A DNA stretch of 13,984 nucleotides from BNXB01 sp031548005. Its GTDB lineage: Bacteria > Bacteroidota > Bacteroidia > Bacteroidales > Azobacteroidaceae. Position numbers and translations under genes: made by a program. Below, piece by piece: positions 7,855 to 13,984 of the stretch. Below the pieces are notes generated by a model. That model saw only the letters and a program-made list of their open reading frames with translations, did not search any database and was not told the DNA's origin. Location of the stretch: assembly GCA_031548005.1 (NCBI GenBank), contig JAVBRK010000031.1:1-13984 (forward strand). Direction: 5' to 3'. The stretch's first letter is position 1. Each line of letters starts with the position of its first letter.

Positions 7855-7860
7855 AGGAGA
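7855..7860 (+). promoter_or_regulatory. Shine-Dalgarno site of dut
   Basis: AGGAGA lies 4 bases before the ATG at 7865. A clear purine-rich Shine-Dalgarno like this is uncommon beside the A-rich leaders of the other genes here, and it supports the 7865 start over the longer in-frame ATG at 7817, which lies inside secA. Confidence 0.65.
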
Positions 7861-7864
7861 TAGC

Positions 7865-8299
7865 ATGAAAATTCGAATAGTAAATACTTCAAAGCATACT
7901 CTTCCGGAGTATGCTACTCCTTTTTCGGCCGGGATGGATATCCGGGCCGATCTGGATGAGCCGGTGATTCTTCACCCGATGGAACGAAAGTTGGTTCCGA
8001 CCGGGATTTTTATTGAGTTATCTCCAGGATATGAAGCCCAGATTCGTCCCCGGAGCGGTTTAGCAATCAAACATGGAATTTCTTTGGTCAATTCGCCGGG
8101 AACGATCGATGCTGATTACCGGGGGGAAATCAAGGTGATCTTAGTTAATTTGTCGAACGAGCCTTTTATTATAAATGACGGTGAAAGAATCTGCCAGATG
8201 GTGATTGCACGCCACGAACGGGTGGAGTGGGAGCTTACAGAGTCGCTCAATGAAACGGAACGGGGAGCCGGAGGATTCGGACATACCGGAAAAAGTTAA
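7865..8299 (+). CDS. dut: Deoxyuridine 5'-triphosphate nucleotidohydrolase (dUTPase)
   Basis: This cytoplasmic trimeric enzyme hydrolyses dUTP to dUMP and pyrophosphate, keeping uracil out of DNA and supplying dUMP for dTMP synthesis. The 144-residue protein has all five dUTPase motifs in order: AGMDIRADL (22-30), RPRSGLAIKHG (61-71), GTIDADYRGEIKV (79-91, catalytic D84 by analogy), RICQMVIA, and the C-terminal P-loop-like ERGAGGFGHTG (132-142). Size is normal for the family and nothing essential is missing. A longer in-frame ATG at 7817 adds 16 residues from inside secA with no family match, so 7865 is chosen. The TPR gene starts 5 bases after the stop. In Bacteroidota the order dut, TPR protein, DUF4292, M23-type protein is recurrent as I recall, which suggests co-transcription rather than a shared biochemical pathway. 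Confidence 0.97.
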   Translation: MKIRIVNTSKHTLPEYATPFSAGMDIRADLDEPVILHPMERKLVPTGIFIELSPGYEAQIRPRSGLAIKHGISLVNSPGTIDADYRGEIKVILVNLSNEPFIINDGERICQMVIARHERVEWELTESLNETERGAGGFGHTGKS

Positions 8300-8304
8300 A
8301 AATC

Positions 8305-10023
8305 ATGAGATATTTAGTTGTATTGTTGTGTACGCTGGTTTGCGTTTCTTCTTTTTCGCAGGAATCTTCCGGAACAGATGGACGGAAGTTCGATTATTTC
8401 TTTCTGGAGGCGATCCGGTTAAGAGAAGCGGATAAGCACAACGATGCCTATAATGCCTTGCAATATGCTCTTATGCTCGATTCTGCTTCGGCAGTAGCGA
8501 ATTTTGAGCTTTCCAACTATTATCTTTTTATCGGAAAAAATAAACAGGCCTTTGATGCTTTACAGAAAGCAGTCTGGTACGAAGACGATAATTTTGAGTA
8601 TAAAATCGCTTTGGCTAATCTTTCCCGGCGGTTGAACCTGAATCAGGAGGCGATTGCCATTTATGAGGAATTAGCTGTTAAATATCCGGATAAGCCGGAG
8701 TTGAATTATTATCTTAGCGATTTGTATGTTCGTGAAGGTCAGATTGATAAAGGAATTCATGCTTTGAATATTCTGGAAGAGAACCTGGGGATGAGCCAGA
8801 TGATTTCCATGCGGAAGTTTCAGCTTTATTCCATGATCGGAAAGAGTGATCAGGCATTCCAGGAAGTGAAAAAGTTAGCTGCGAAATATCCGCATGAAGC
8901 CCAATATGAGATTATGCTGGGCGACCTGTATCTGGAGCAGGTAATGCCCGATACGGCTTTGGTACACTATCAGAAAGCCTATGAAGTCGACCCTGAAAAT
9001 CCGTACTACATCGTTTCGATGGCCAATTACTATGAGGCCAAAGGAAATACGGATGCTGCTTTCAAAGAGATCGATTCGGCTTTAAGAAATCCGAAATTAG
9101 ATGTCGAAACCAAGTTAGGTATTCTCGGAAGGTATATACAAGTACTTCAGCAAGGGAAGAAAGATGTGAATTCGGCCATTGGACTTTTTGAAACATTACT
9201 CAGCCAGCATCCTCAGGAAAAAGAACTGAACCTGATGTACGGACAGTTCCTTCAGATGCAGGATAAACCGGATGAAGCCAAGTTTCAGTTTCAGATTGTG
9301 ACCGAATCCGAGCCGGATAATCTCGATGCCTGGAAATTATTGATGGGTATCACCCTGCGTCAGGAAGACATGGATGGTTGTATTAAAGTTTGTGATGATG
9401 CTTTGGTACATTTTCCGGACGATGCGGAGTTCTATTTTTATAAGGGAGCAGCTTATTACCAGAAAAAAGAGTACCAGAAAGCCCTCGATGTTTATAATGA
9501 AGGGCTGAGAACAGTTCCTGAAGACGATAAGGTTTTGAAATCGAATTTTTATGGTCAGATCGGGGATTTGTATTTCCATATAAATCAAAAGGAAAAAGCA
9601 TACGAGATGTACGACATCGCCCTGCAGTTCAATGAACGTAATATTGTTGTTCTGAATAATTATGCTTATTTCCTTTCTTTAGACAAGAAAGACCTGAGTA
9701 AGGCCGAGCGTATGAGCAATATGTGTGTCAAATTGCAGCCTGATAACAGTACCTATCTCGATACTTATGCCTGGGTATTTTTTGTGCAGGGAAACTATTC
9801 GCTGGCGAAATTTTACATCGAATCGGCTATGGAAAAGGATACTGAGAAAAGCGCCGAGATTATAGAGCATTACGGAGACATACTGATCATGAACGGAGAG
9901 GAGCAAAAAGCCCTGGAACAGTGGAATAAATCTTTGGAAATGAAAAAAGAGGAAAGAGAAGATGTCTCAGTACTAAAGAAAAAAATTCAAGATAAAAAAT
10001 ACTATGAAACTCCGCATGAGTAA
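8305..10023 (+). CDS. Secreted tetratricopeptide-repeat protein
   Basis: The 572-residue protein starts with a signal peptide (hydrophobic 4-17, likely cut near S18-Q19), so it probably works in the periplasm. Almost all the rest (about 28-545) is a chain of TPR helical hairpins, recognisable from spaced repeats such as YNALQYALMLDSASAVANFE, AIAIYEELAVKYPDKPELNY, ALVHYQKAYEVDPENPYYIV, ALDVYNEGLRTVPEDDKV and ALEQWNKSLEMKK. TPR arrays bind other proteins or peptides, so this is likely a scaffold or chaperone-like adaptor; the partner cannot be named from sequence. The C-terminus is highly charged. It overlaps the DUF4292 gene by 20 bases, or by 8 if the second start of that gene is used, which suggests coupled translation with that lipoprotein. 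No enzymatic domain is visible. Confidence 0.93.
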   Translation: MRYLVVLLCTLVCVSSFSQESSGTDGRKFDYFFLEAIRLREADKHNDAYNALQYALMLDSASAVANFELSNYYLFIGKNKQAFDALQKAVWYEDDNFEYKIALANLSRRLNLNQEAIAIYEELAVKYPDKPELNYYLSDLYVREGQIDKGIHALNILEENLGMSQMISMRKFQLYSMIGKSDQAFQEVKKLAAKYPHEAQYEIMLGDLYLEQVMPDTALVHYQKAYEVDPENPYYIVSMANYYEAKGNTDAAFKEIDSALRNPKLDVETKLGILGRYIQVLQQGKKDVNSAIGLFETLLSQHPQEKELNLMYGQFLQMQDKPDEAKFQFQIVTESEPDNLDAWKLLMGITLRQEDMDGCIKVCDDALVHFPDDAEFYFYKGAAYYQKKEYQKALDVYNEGLRTVPEDDKVLKSNFYGQIGDLYFHINQKEKAYEMYDIALQFNERNIVVLNNYAYFLSLDKKDLSKAERMSNMCVKLQPDNSTYLDTYAWVFFVQGNYSLAKFYIESAMEKDTEKSAEIIEHYGDILIMNGEEQKALEQWNKSLEMKKEEREDVSVLKKKIQDKKYYETPHE

Positions 10024-10849
10024 ATTTATAGGCTTGCTTGTGCTCCTCCTGACAGTGCTGGCTACTTCCTGTAAAACCGGGAAGGAATCCGGGCCTGTGC
10101 CCATGGGAAAACGAAATAATGCGGAAATTTTACATTCTGTTTCAGATAATTTATTGATATACAGAACCCTGTCTTCTAAGTTGAGTGTCGATCTGAAGCC
10201 AGGAAAAAAAAATAAAAATATCTCGGTTCCGGCAAGTTTGCGGATTATAAAAAGCAAAGGACTGCAATTATCATTTCAGATTCCTATCCTGAATGCCGAG
10301 CTTTTTCGCCTGACGGTTACCCCGGACAGCATCCTGATGATCGATCGCAAAAATAAGATGTATGTTGCTGAGTCGATTGCCGACGTGAAATTAGCTGCCG
10401 GTTTTGCATTCGATTATTATAATCTGGAGTCGCTCCTTACAAACCAGTTGTTTATAGCCGGAAAACAGGAAATAACGTCCGATGATTTCCGTCTGTTTTC
10501 AGTGCAGCAGCACGAATATGAGGCTGTTCTCTCAATCAGCGACCGCCAGCAGGTTACCTGGTCTTTCAGTACGGATTATACCGACCGGATCCGGAAAACA
10601 ACGATGGAAAGCCGGAAGAAGTCGGTCCGGATGGATTGGGCCTATGATGAATTCACATCGCTTGAAAATAACCGGATGTTTCCTGTCAAAATGCAGATGG
10701 ATTTGAAGTTGCCAGGCGACGAAGTTGCTATGAATCTTGAATATTCACGGGTAGAACAAAACAAAGAGTTTGCTCTGGAATTTAAAATTCCGGCAAATTA
10801 CCGTCGTATTACCCTGGCGCAAGCCATCAAAATAATCAATAGCTTATGA
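10004..10849 (+). CDS. DUF4292 family lipoprotein (LolA/LolB-like fold suspected)
   Basis: The 281-residue protein has a hydrophobic signal (about 8-19) ending in LATSC, with C23 as the likely lipidated cysteine; the -3 residue is Ala rather than Leu, acceptable in this phylum. The body is rich in beta strands with an alternating pattern (SVDLKPG, SLRIIKSKG, LQLSFQIPILNAELFRLTVT, SILMIDRKNKMYVAES), then a helical FDYYNLESLLTNQLFIAG stretch. This order resembles LolB-type lipoproteins, where similar segments form a barrel that carries lipoprotein acyl chains. That comparison is from pattern and my memory of the family, not a search. It would act at the inner face of the outer membrane. ATG 10004 is preferred for its A-rich leader; ATG 10016 is a reasonable alternative that also keeps the signal. 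The stop overlaps the next start (ATGA, 10846-10849). Confidence 0.85.
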   Translation: MKLRMSKFIGLLVLLLTVLATSCKTGKESGPVPMGKRNNAEILHSVSDNLLIYRTLSSKLSVDLKPGKKNKNISVPASLRIIKSKGLQLSFQIPILNAELFRLTVTPDSILMIDRKNKMYVAESIADVKLAAGFAFDYYNLESLLTNQLFIAGKQEITSDDFRLFSVQQHEYEAVLSISDRQQVTWSFSTDYTDRIRKTTMESRKKSVRMDWAYDEFTSLENNRMFPVKMQMDLKLPGDEVAMNLEYSRVEQNKEFALEFKIPANYRRITLAQAIKIINSL

Positions 10850-12285
10850 AGCGGGTATTGTTGTTCATTTTTATTATGATTGCATGCAGTGCTTCTGCTC
10901 AGACTTCCCGGAAAATAAGAAACCTGGAAGCTCAGAGAAAAAAGGCATTGGCTGAAATTGAGGCGACCAATCAATTATTAAATGAAAATAAACGGACGAC
11001 CAGTAATGTGCTCAATATGTTGAATTTGTTGACAAAACAAATCAAATCCAGAAAGGACGTGATTACATTGCTGAATGGAGAAATATCGGCTACTGATGAA
11101 GCCATGGAGGAGCTGCAAAAAAATATTGGTGTTTCGGAACGGGAACTCCAGTCGAAAAAAGAGGCTTATGCCCAATCGCTCCGAAAAATGTATATTAATC
11201 AGAACAATCAGAATAAGTTATTATTTATTTTTTCTGCTGAGAATTTTACCCAGTCTTATCGTCGGATCATGTACCTGAGAGAATTTGCCAGGTGGGAACG
11301 GAGGCAGGCGGAATCGATCATGAAGAGGCAGGAGGAATTGACCAGTGAAAAAGAAAAGCTTCAACAGGTAAAAATGGGGAAAATAGCTTTGCTGGAAGGC
11401 CGTAAACAGGAGGAGGAAAAGCTGAAAGGGGAGGAGAATATCCGTCAGGGCGAAGTGAAAACACTGAGGGACGAGCGGAAACAACTTCAGGGTGAGTTGG
11501 GTAAACAGAAGAAGCAAGCTGAAGCTTTGAACCGGACGATCGAAAAAGCCATTAACGAAGAAATTGCCCGGGCCGAGCGCGAAGCTAAAGCTGCGGAAGA
11601 AGCCCGTATCCGTAGGGAGGCGGAAGAAGCCGCCCGTATTCGTAGAGAAAAAGAGGCCGAAGCTGCCCGTATTCGTAAAGAAAAAGAACTTGAAACAGCG
11701 CGCCGTCAGGAAGAAGGAGATAAGAAAAAAGAAAAGGAAAAAGAACAGACTGCGCAGAGAATTCCGGAAAAGGTACAACAGCAAGTGGCCGAGCCTGAAA
11801 GAATCGAGGAACGTGTAGCGGAAACCAAAGGTGGGTATGCTATGACAAAGGAAGAACGGGTTTTATCCGGTAGTTTTGTTGGAAACAAAGGACAATTGCC
11901 TTACCCATTAAAAGGGAATTACCGGGTTGTTTCTGAATTTGGCCAGCATAAAGATCAGGAATTAAAATATGTAGTCCGGAACAATAATGGAATTGATTTG
12001 CAAACAACTTCCGGAAATAAAGCCTGCTCTGTTTTTCAGGGAGTGGTATCGGCTGTGTTCGCTATTCCGAATAGTGCCTCCCACGGGGTGATCGTTCGTC
12101 ATGGAAACTACCTGACGGTCTATTGTAATGTTGTTAACTTGCTTGTAAAACAAGGGGATAAAGTTTCGACCGGACAAGCTTTGGGAACTATTTACACGGA
12201 TAGTGAAGAGGGAAATGCAACGATTCTACACTTTGAAATCAGGAAAGAAACCCAGAAATTGAATCCTCAGTCCTGGCTCAGATAA
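10846..12285 (+). CDS. EnvC-like murein hydrolase activator (coiled coil plus degenerate LytM/M23 domain)
   Basis: The 479-residue protein has a signal peptide (cut after ASA, 16-18; mature Q19), a long coiled coil (about 20-240), an E/K/R-rich low-complexity helix (about 235-325), and a C-terminal LytM domain (about 345-479). The LytM domain reads YPLKGNYRVVSEFGQH, NNNGIDLQT, GVIVRHGNYLTVYCNV and ATILHFEIRK. In active M23 enzymes the first zinc ligand is the His of HxGID, here N380; D384 is kept. In the HxH motif the first, catalytic His is I460, and H462 is kept. It should therefore not cleave peptidoglycan itself. E. coli EnvC has the same architecture and a degenerate LytM, and switches on AmiA/AmiB amidases at division. 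A similar activator role is the best inference. It sits in a coupled operon with the DUF4292 and TPR genes. Confidence 0.9.
   Translation: MKRVLLFIFIMIACSASAQTSRKIRNLEAQRKKALAEIEATNQLLNENKRTTSNVLNMLNLLTKQIKSRKDVITLLNGEISATDEAMEELQKNIGVSERELQSKKEAYAQSLRKMYINQNNQNKLLFIFSAENFTQSYRRIMYLREFARWERRQAESIMKRQEELTSEKEKLQQVKMGKIALLEGRKQEEEKLKGEENIRQGEVKTLRDERKQLQGELGKQKKQAEALNRTIEKAINEEIARAEREAKAAEEARIRREAEEAARIRREKEAEAARIRKEKELETARRQEEGDKKKEKEKEQTAQRIPEKVQQQVAEPERIEERVAETKGGYAMTKEERVLSGSFVGNKGQLPYPLKGNYRVVSEFGQHKDQELKYVVRNNNGIDLQTTSGNKACSVFQGVVSAVFAIPNSASHGVIVRHGNYLTVYCNVVNLLVKQGDKVSTGQALGTIYTDSEEGNATILHFEIRKETQKLNPQSWLR
11602..11700 (+). repeat. Imperfect in-frame tandem repeat in the EnvC-like gene
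   Basis: Three units begin with GCCCGTAT at 11602, 11632 and 11665, so the spacing is 30 then 33 bases. They encode repeated ARIRRE/ARIRKE blocks separated by Glu/Ala/Lys-rich spacers, inside the charged helical linker before the LytM domain. The units differ by point changes and one codon, suggesting duplication by slippage while keeping frame. The repeat may vary in number between strains and so change linker length. Confidence 0.7.
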
Positions 12286-12326
12286 GACAAAAGACCTGAA
12301 ATCTATATCTTTTATATTATATAATT

Positions 12327-13811
12327 ATGATAAATAAAGAGTTACGTGAACATCAATGGAAAGCATTCGTACGTCATCCTATGTTTGCCAGAAGTATTGG
12401 AGTAAAGATCTTCATGATCATTACTTTTAGCTTCATTGCCTTGGAATTTTTTGCTTTGGGTTTTATGTTAGACAAGATCTGTCTGGAACTGGGAAACTAT
12501 ACTTCTCCTGTCGATTGCTTTAATTCGTGGTTACTTTATATCATCATGGCGGATTTTGTGTTGAAACTGTTTATGAAAACGAACCAATCGATGCAGGTAG
12601 CTCCTTATCTGACGTTACCCGTAAAACGGAACAAACTCTTTAACTTTCTGTTGCGTAAGGAGTTTTTCAGCATGTGGAACTGGTACCTGATGTTTCTGGT
12701 GGTTCCGTTTGCATTCAAGACTATTCCTACAGAATACGGTTTTTTAAAAGTTCCGGTATTTATTCTGTTTATTTTTCTCCTGGGTATTGCTGTCAGCCTG
12801 TTGGCTGCATTGACCAAAAACTGGATCAAATCCGGATTCTGGAAAGCCATTTTTCCGGCAGGACTGCTTGCAGGAATTCTTGTTCTTGCGTTTAAATTTA
12901 ATTTTCCATTCGGTGATTACACCCGGCTTTTCGGAGAATGGATCCTAAGGCTAAACCCGTTTGCCTGGCTTGCTTTTATGGCTTGTTTCCTGATGCTCTG
13001 GTTTGCGAATCGTTATCAGATGCGTAGTATATTGTACCAGGAGATGCAGGGGGAAAAAATGAAGGACTCCGTTAATCTATTCAATTTAACATTCCTGGAC
13101 CGGTTTGGATCGATCGGAGAATACATAAGCCTTGAACTAAAACTGATTACCCGGAATAAGCGGCTGAGGACACAGTTATTTACATTTGTAGTTCTTCTTT
13201 TTGTATTCGGGATACAGCTCTTCAGTAATAGTGTCATTCAGAAAAGTTTTTTTATGCAACTATTCTGGTTCGGATTTATCATGGGTGGATTCGGGATGAT
13301 TTTTTCCCAGTACCTGTTCATGTCGGAGTCTTCCTATTTCGACGGACTGATGGCTCGCAACCACTCTTTTCTGGATCTGATGCGGGCTAAATATTACTTC
13401 TACTGTGCGGTATCATTTGTTATTTATCTGTTGATGCTGATCCTGATTTATTATGGTAAAGTTTCATTCCTGTTCCTGACATCCGTATATGTTTATTACG
13501 CAGGACTTGTTACCTGCTGCTATTTCCAGAACGGAGTTTATAACAAAAGTTATTTCGATCTGGAGGGATCGGGTTTAATGAACTGGAAAACGACATCGAG
13601 CAGCCAAATGCTCATTTCCATGCTTTCCATGTTCTTACCGCTCTGCCTGGCTGCAATTATCGGAGGAGTATTTTCGCAGACTGTAGCTTGTTACGTCATG
13701 CTGGGGATTGGATTGACGTTTATGCTTGGATCCAATTACTGGTTGGAGTGGACTTATAAACGGATGATTAAACGGAAATATATTTTAATGGACGGATTTC
13801 GTAGCAATTAA
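12327..13811 (+). CDS. DUF5687 family membrane protein, probable ABC transporter permease
   Basis: The 494-residue protein has about twelve membrane segments in two groups of six, separated by a hydrophilic stretch (about 232-285). Segments include MIITFSFIALEFFALGFML, FILFIFLLGIAVSLLAAL, AGLLAGILVLAFKFNF, FAWLAFMACFLMLWFA, LFTFVVLLFVFGIQLF, LFWFGFIMGGFGMIF and LISMLSMFLPLCLAAIIGG. No signal peptide or soluble enzymatic domain is seen. The two-times-six layout and the ABC ATPase gene 7 bases downstream support a permease that pairs with that ATPase, probably an exporter; the substrate is unknown. The N-terminal motif (INKELREHQWKAFVRHP) matches my memory of DUF5687. It follows the EnvC-like gene by 41 bases of AT-rich DNA, so it may be the start of a separate unit. 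A TATCTTTT stretch at 12306-12313 is a weak -7-like match. Confidence 0.85.
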   Translation: MINKELREHQWKAFVRHPMFARSIGVKIFMIITFSFIALEFFALGFMLDKICLELGNYTSPVDCFNSWLLYIIMADFVLKLFMKTNQSMQVAPYLTLPVKRNKLFNFLLRKEFFSMWNWYLMFLVVPFAFKTIPTEYGFLKVPVFILFIFLLGIAVSLLAALTKNWIKSGFWKAIFPAGLLAGILVLAFKFNFPFGDYTRLFGEWILRLNPFAWLAFMACFLMLWFANRYQMRSILYQEMQGEKMKDSVNLFNLTFLDRFGSIGEYISLELKLITRNKRLRTQLFTFVVLLFVFGIQLFSNSVIQKSFFMQLFWFGFIMGGFGMIFSQYLFMSESSYFDGLMARNHSFLDLMRAKYYFYCAVSFVIYLLMLILIYYGKVSFLFLTSVYVYYAGLVTCCYFQNGVYNKSYFDLEGSGLMNWKTTSSSQMLISMLSMFLPLCLAAIIGGVFSQTVACYVMLGIGLTFMLGSNYWLEWTYKRMIKRKYILMDGFRSN

Positions 13812-13818
13812 ATAAATT

Positions 13819-13984
13819 ATGATACAGATTAAAGACTTAGTAAAAGTTTTCGGAACAAAAGAAGCGCTTAATATTCCCGAACTGAATATTGCCGAAGGAG
13901 AGTTGCTCGGATTGGTAGGTAATAACGGAGCCGGGAAAACGACGATGTTTCGCCTCATACTCGACTTACTGAAAGCGGATCAGG
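13819..13984 (+). CDS. ABC transporter ATP-binding protein, 5' part only
   Basis: The gene begins with ATG at 13819 and runs off the window end after 55 full codons. The start reads MIQIKDLVKVFGTKEALN, typical of ABC ATPases, followed by the A-loop/beta region and Walker A GNNGAGKTT (34-42, with K40). The Q-loop, signature and Walker B lie outside the window. It starts 7 bases after the DUF5687 permease stop and most likely supplies the ATPase for it. The family resembles exporters of the CcmA/drug-resistance type, but the substrate cannot be told from this fragment. Confidence 0.93.
   Translation, partial: MIQIKDLVKVFGTKEALNIPELNIAEGELLGLVGNNGAGKTTMFRLILDLLKADQ

Noticed and set aside
7817..7864. 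In-frame ATG giving a 160-residue dUTPase
   Set aside because: It lies inside the secA end and adds residues that are not family-like; ATG 7865 has a clear AGGAGA site.
11221..11784. 187-codon open frame on the - strand
   Set aside because: It is the reverse of the charged E/K/R-rich part of the EnvC-like gene; its Phe/Leu-rich product is what antisense of such codons gives.
12286..12326. Terminator or strong promoter between the EnvC-like gene and DUF5687
   Set aside because: The AT-rich 41 bases have no GC stem, only a TATATTATATA palindrome, and just a one-mismatch -7 element with no -33 partner.
1..13984. CRISPR arrays, tRNA or rRNA genes, insertion sequences with transposase, phage genes
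   Set aside because: I saw no regularly spaced repeats, cloverleaf or rRNA-like sequence, transposase or integrase motifs anywhere in the window.

Overview
The window is a compact, single-strand stretch of a Bacteroidota (Bacteroidales-like) chromosome. The phylum call rests on several sequence traits. There is a long SecA of about 1,100 residues with lineage-type insertions and a C-terminal zinc motif. Three genes belong to families found mainly in this phylum: a DUF4105/Lnb-type protein with a C-terminal membrane part, DUF4292, and DUF5687. Most starts have A-rich rather than Shine-Dalgarno leaders, and there are TAnnTTTG-type -7 promoter elements. Several exported proteins begin with Gln after the predicted signal peptide. 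A family such as Odoribacteraceae is possible but is only a guess.

Layout: positions 1-356 hold no convincing gene but contain a large nested foldback (about 4-157), a possible promoter and a small hairpin just before thrC. Everything from 357 onward is on the + strand. The order is threonine synthase (thrC); a DUF4105/Lnb-like membrane protein; a PafA-type alkaline-phosphatase-fold protein; secA; dUTPase (dut); a secreted TPR protein; a DUF4292 lipoprotein; an EnvC-like coiled-coil/LytM protein; a 12-TM DUF5687 permease; and the first 55 codons of its probable ABC ATPase, cut by the window end. Gaps are 0-41 bases and three junctions overlap, so 1751-12285 looks like one or two polycistronic units.

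Most of the window is ordinary cell-envelope and housekeeping content. The strongest unusual signal is the phosphatase-fold gene (2926-4497). Its fold signature is well kept, but the nucleophile and nearly all metal and phosphate ligands are replaced, so it reads as a pseudoenzyme. It overlaps the Lnb-like gene by four bases and precedes secA. The LytM domain of the EnvC-like protein is also degenerate, as expected for an amidase activator.

Taken together the genes form an envelope-biogenesis cluster: Sec export (SecA), possible lipoprotein N-acylation (Lnb-like), a possible LolA/LolB-like lipoprotein (DUF4292), and control of peptidoglycan hydrolysis (EnvC-like). That these work as a functional set is inference from neighbourhood and family, not something the sequence proves.
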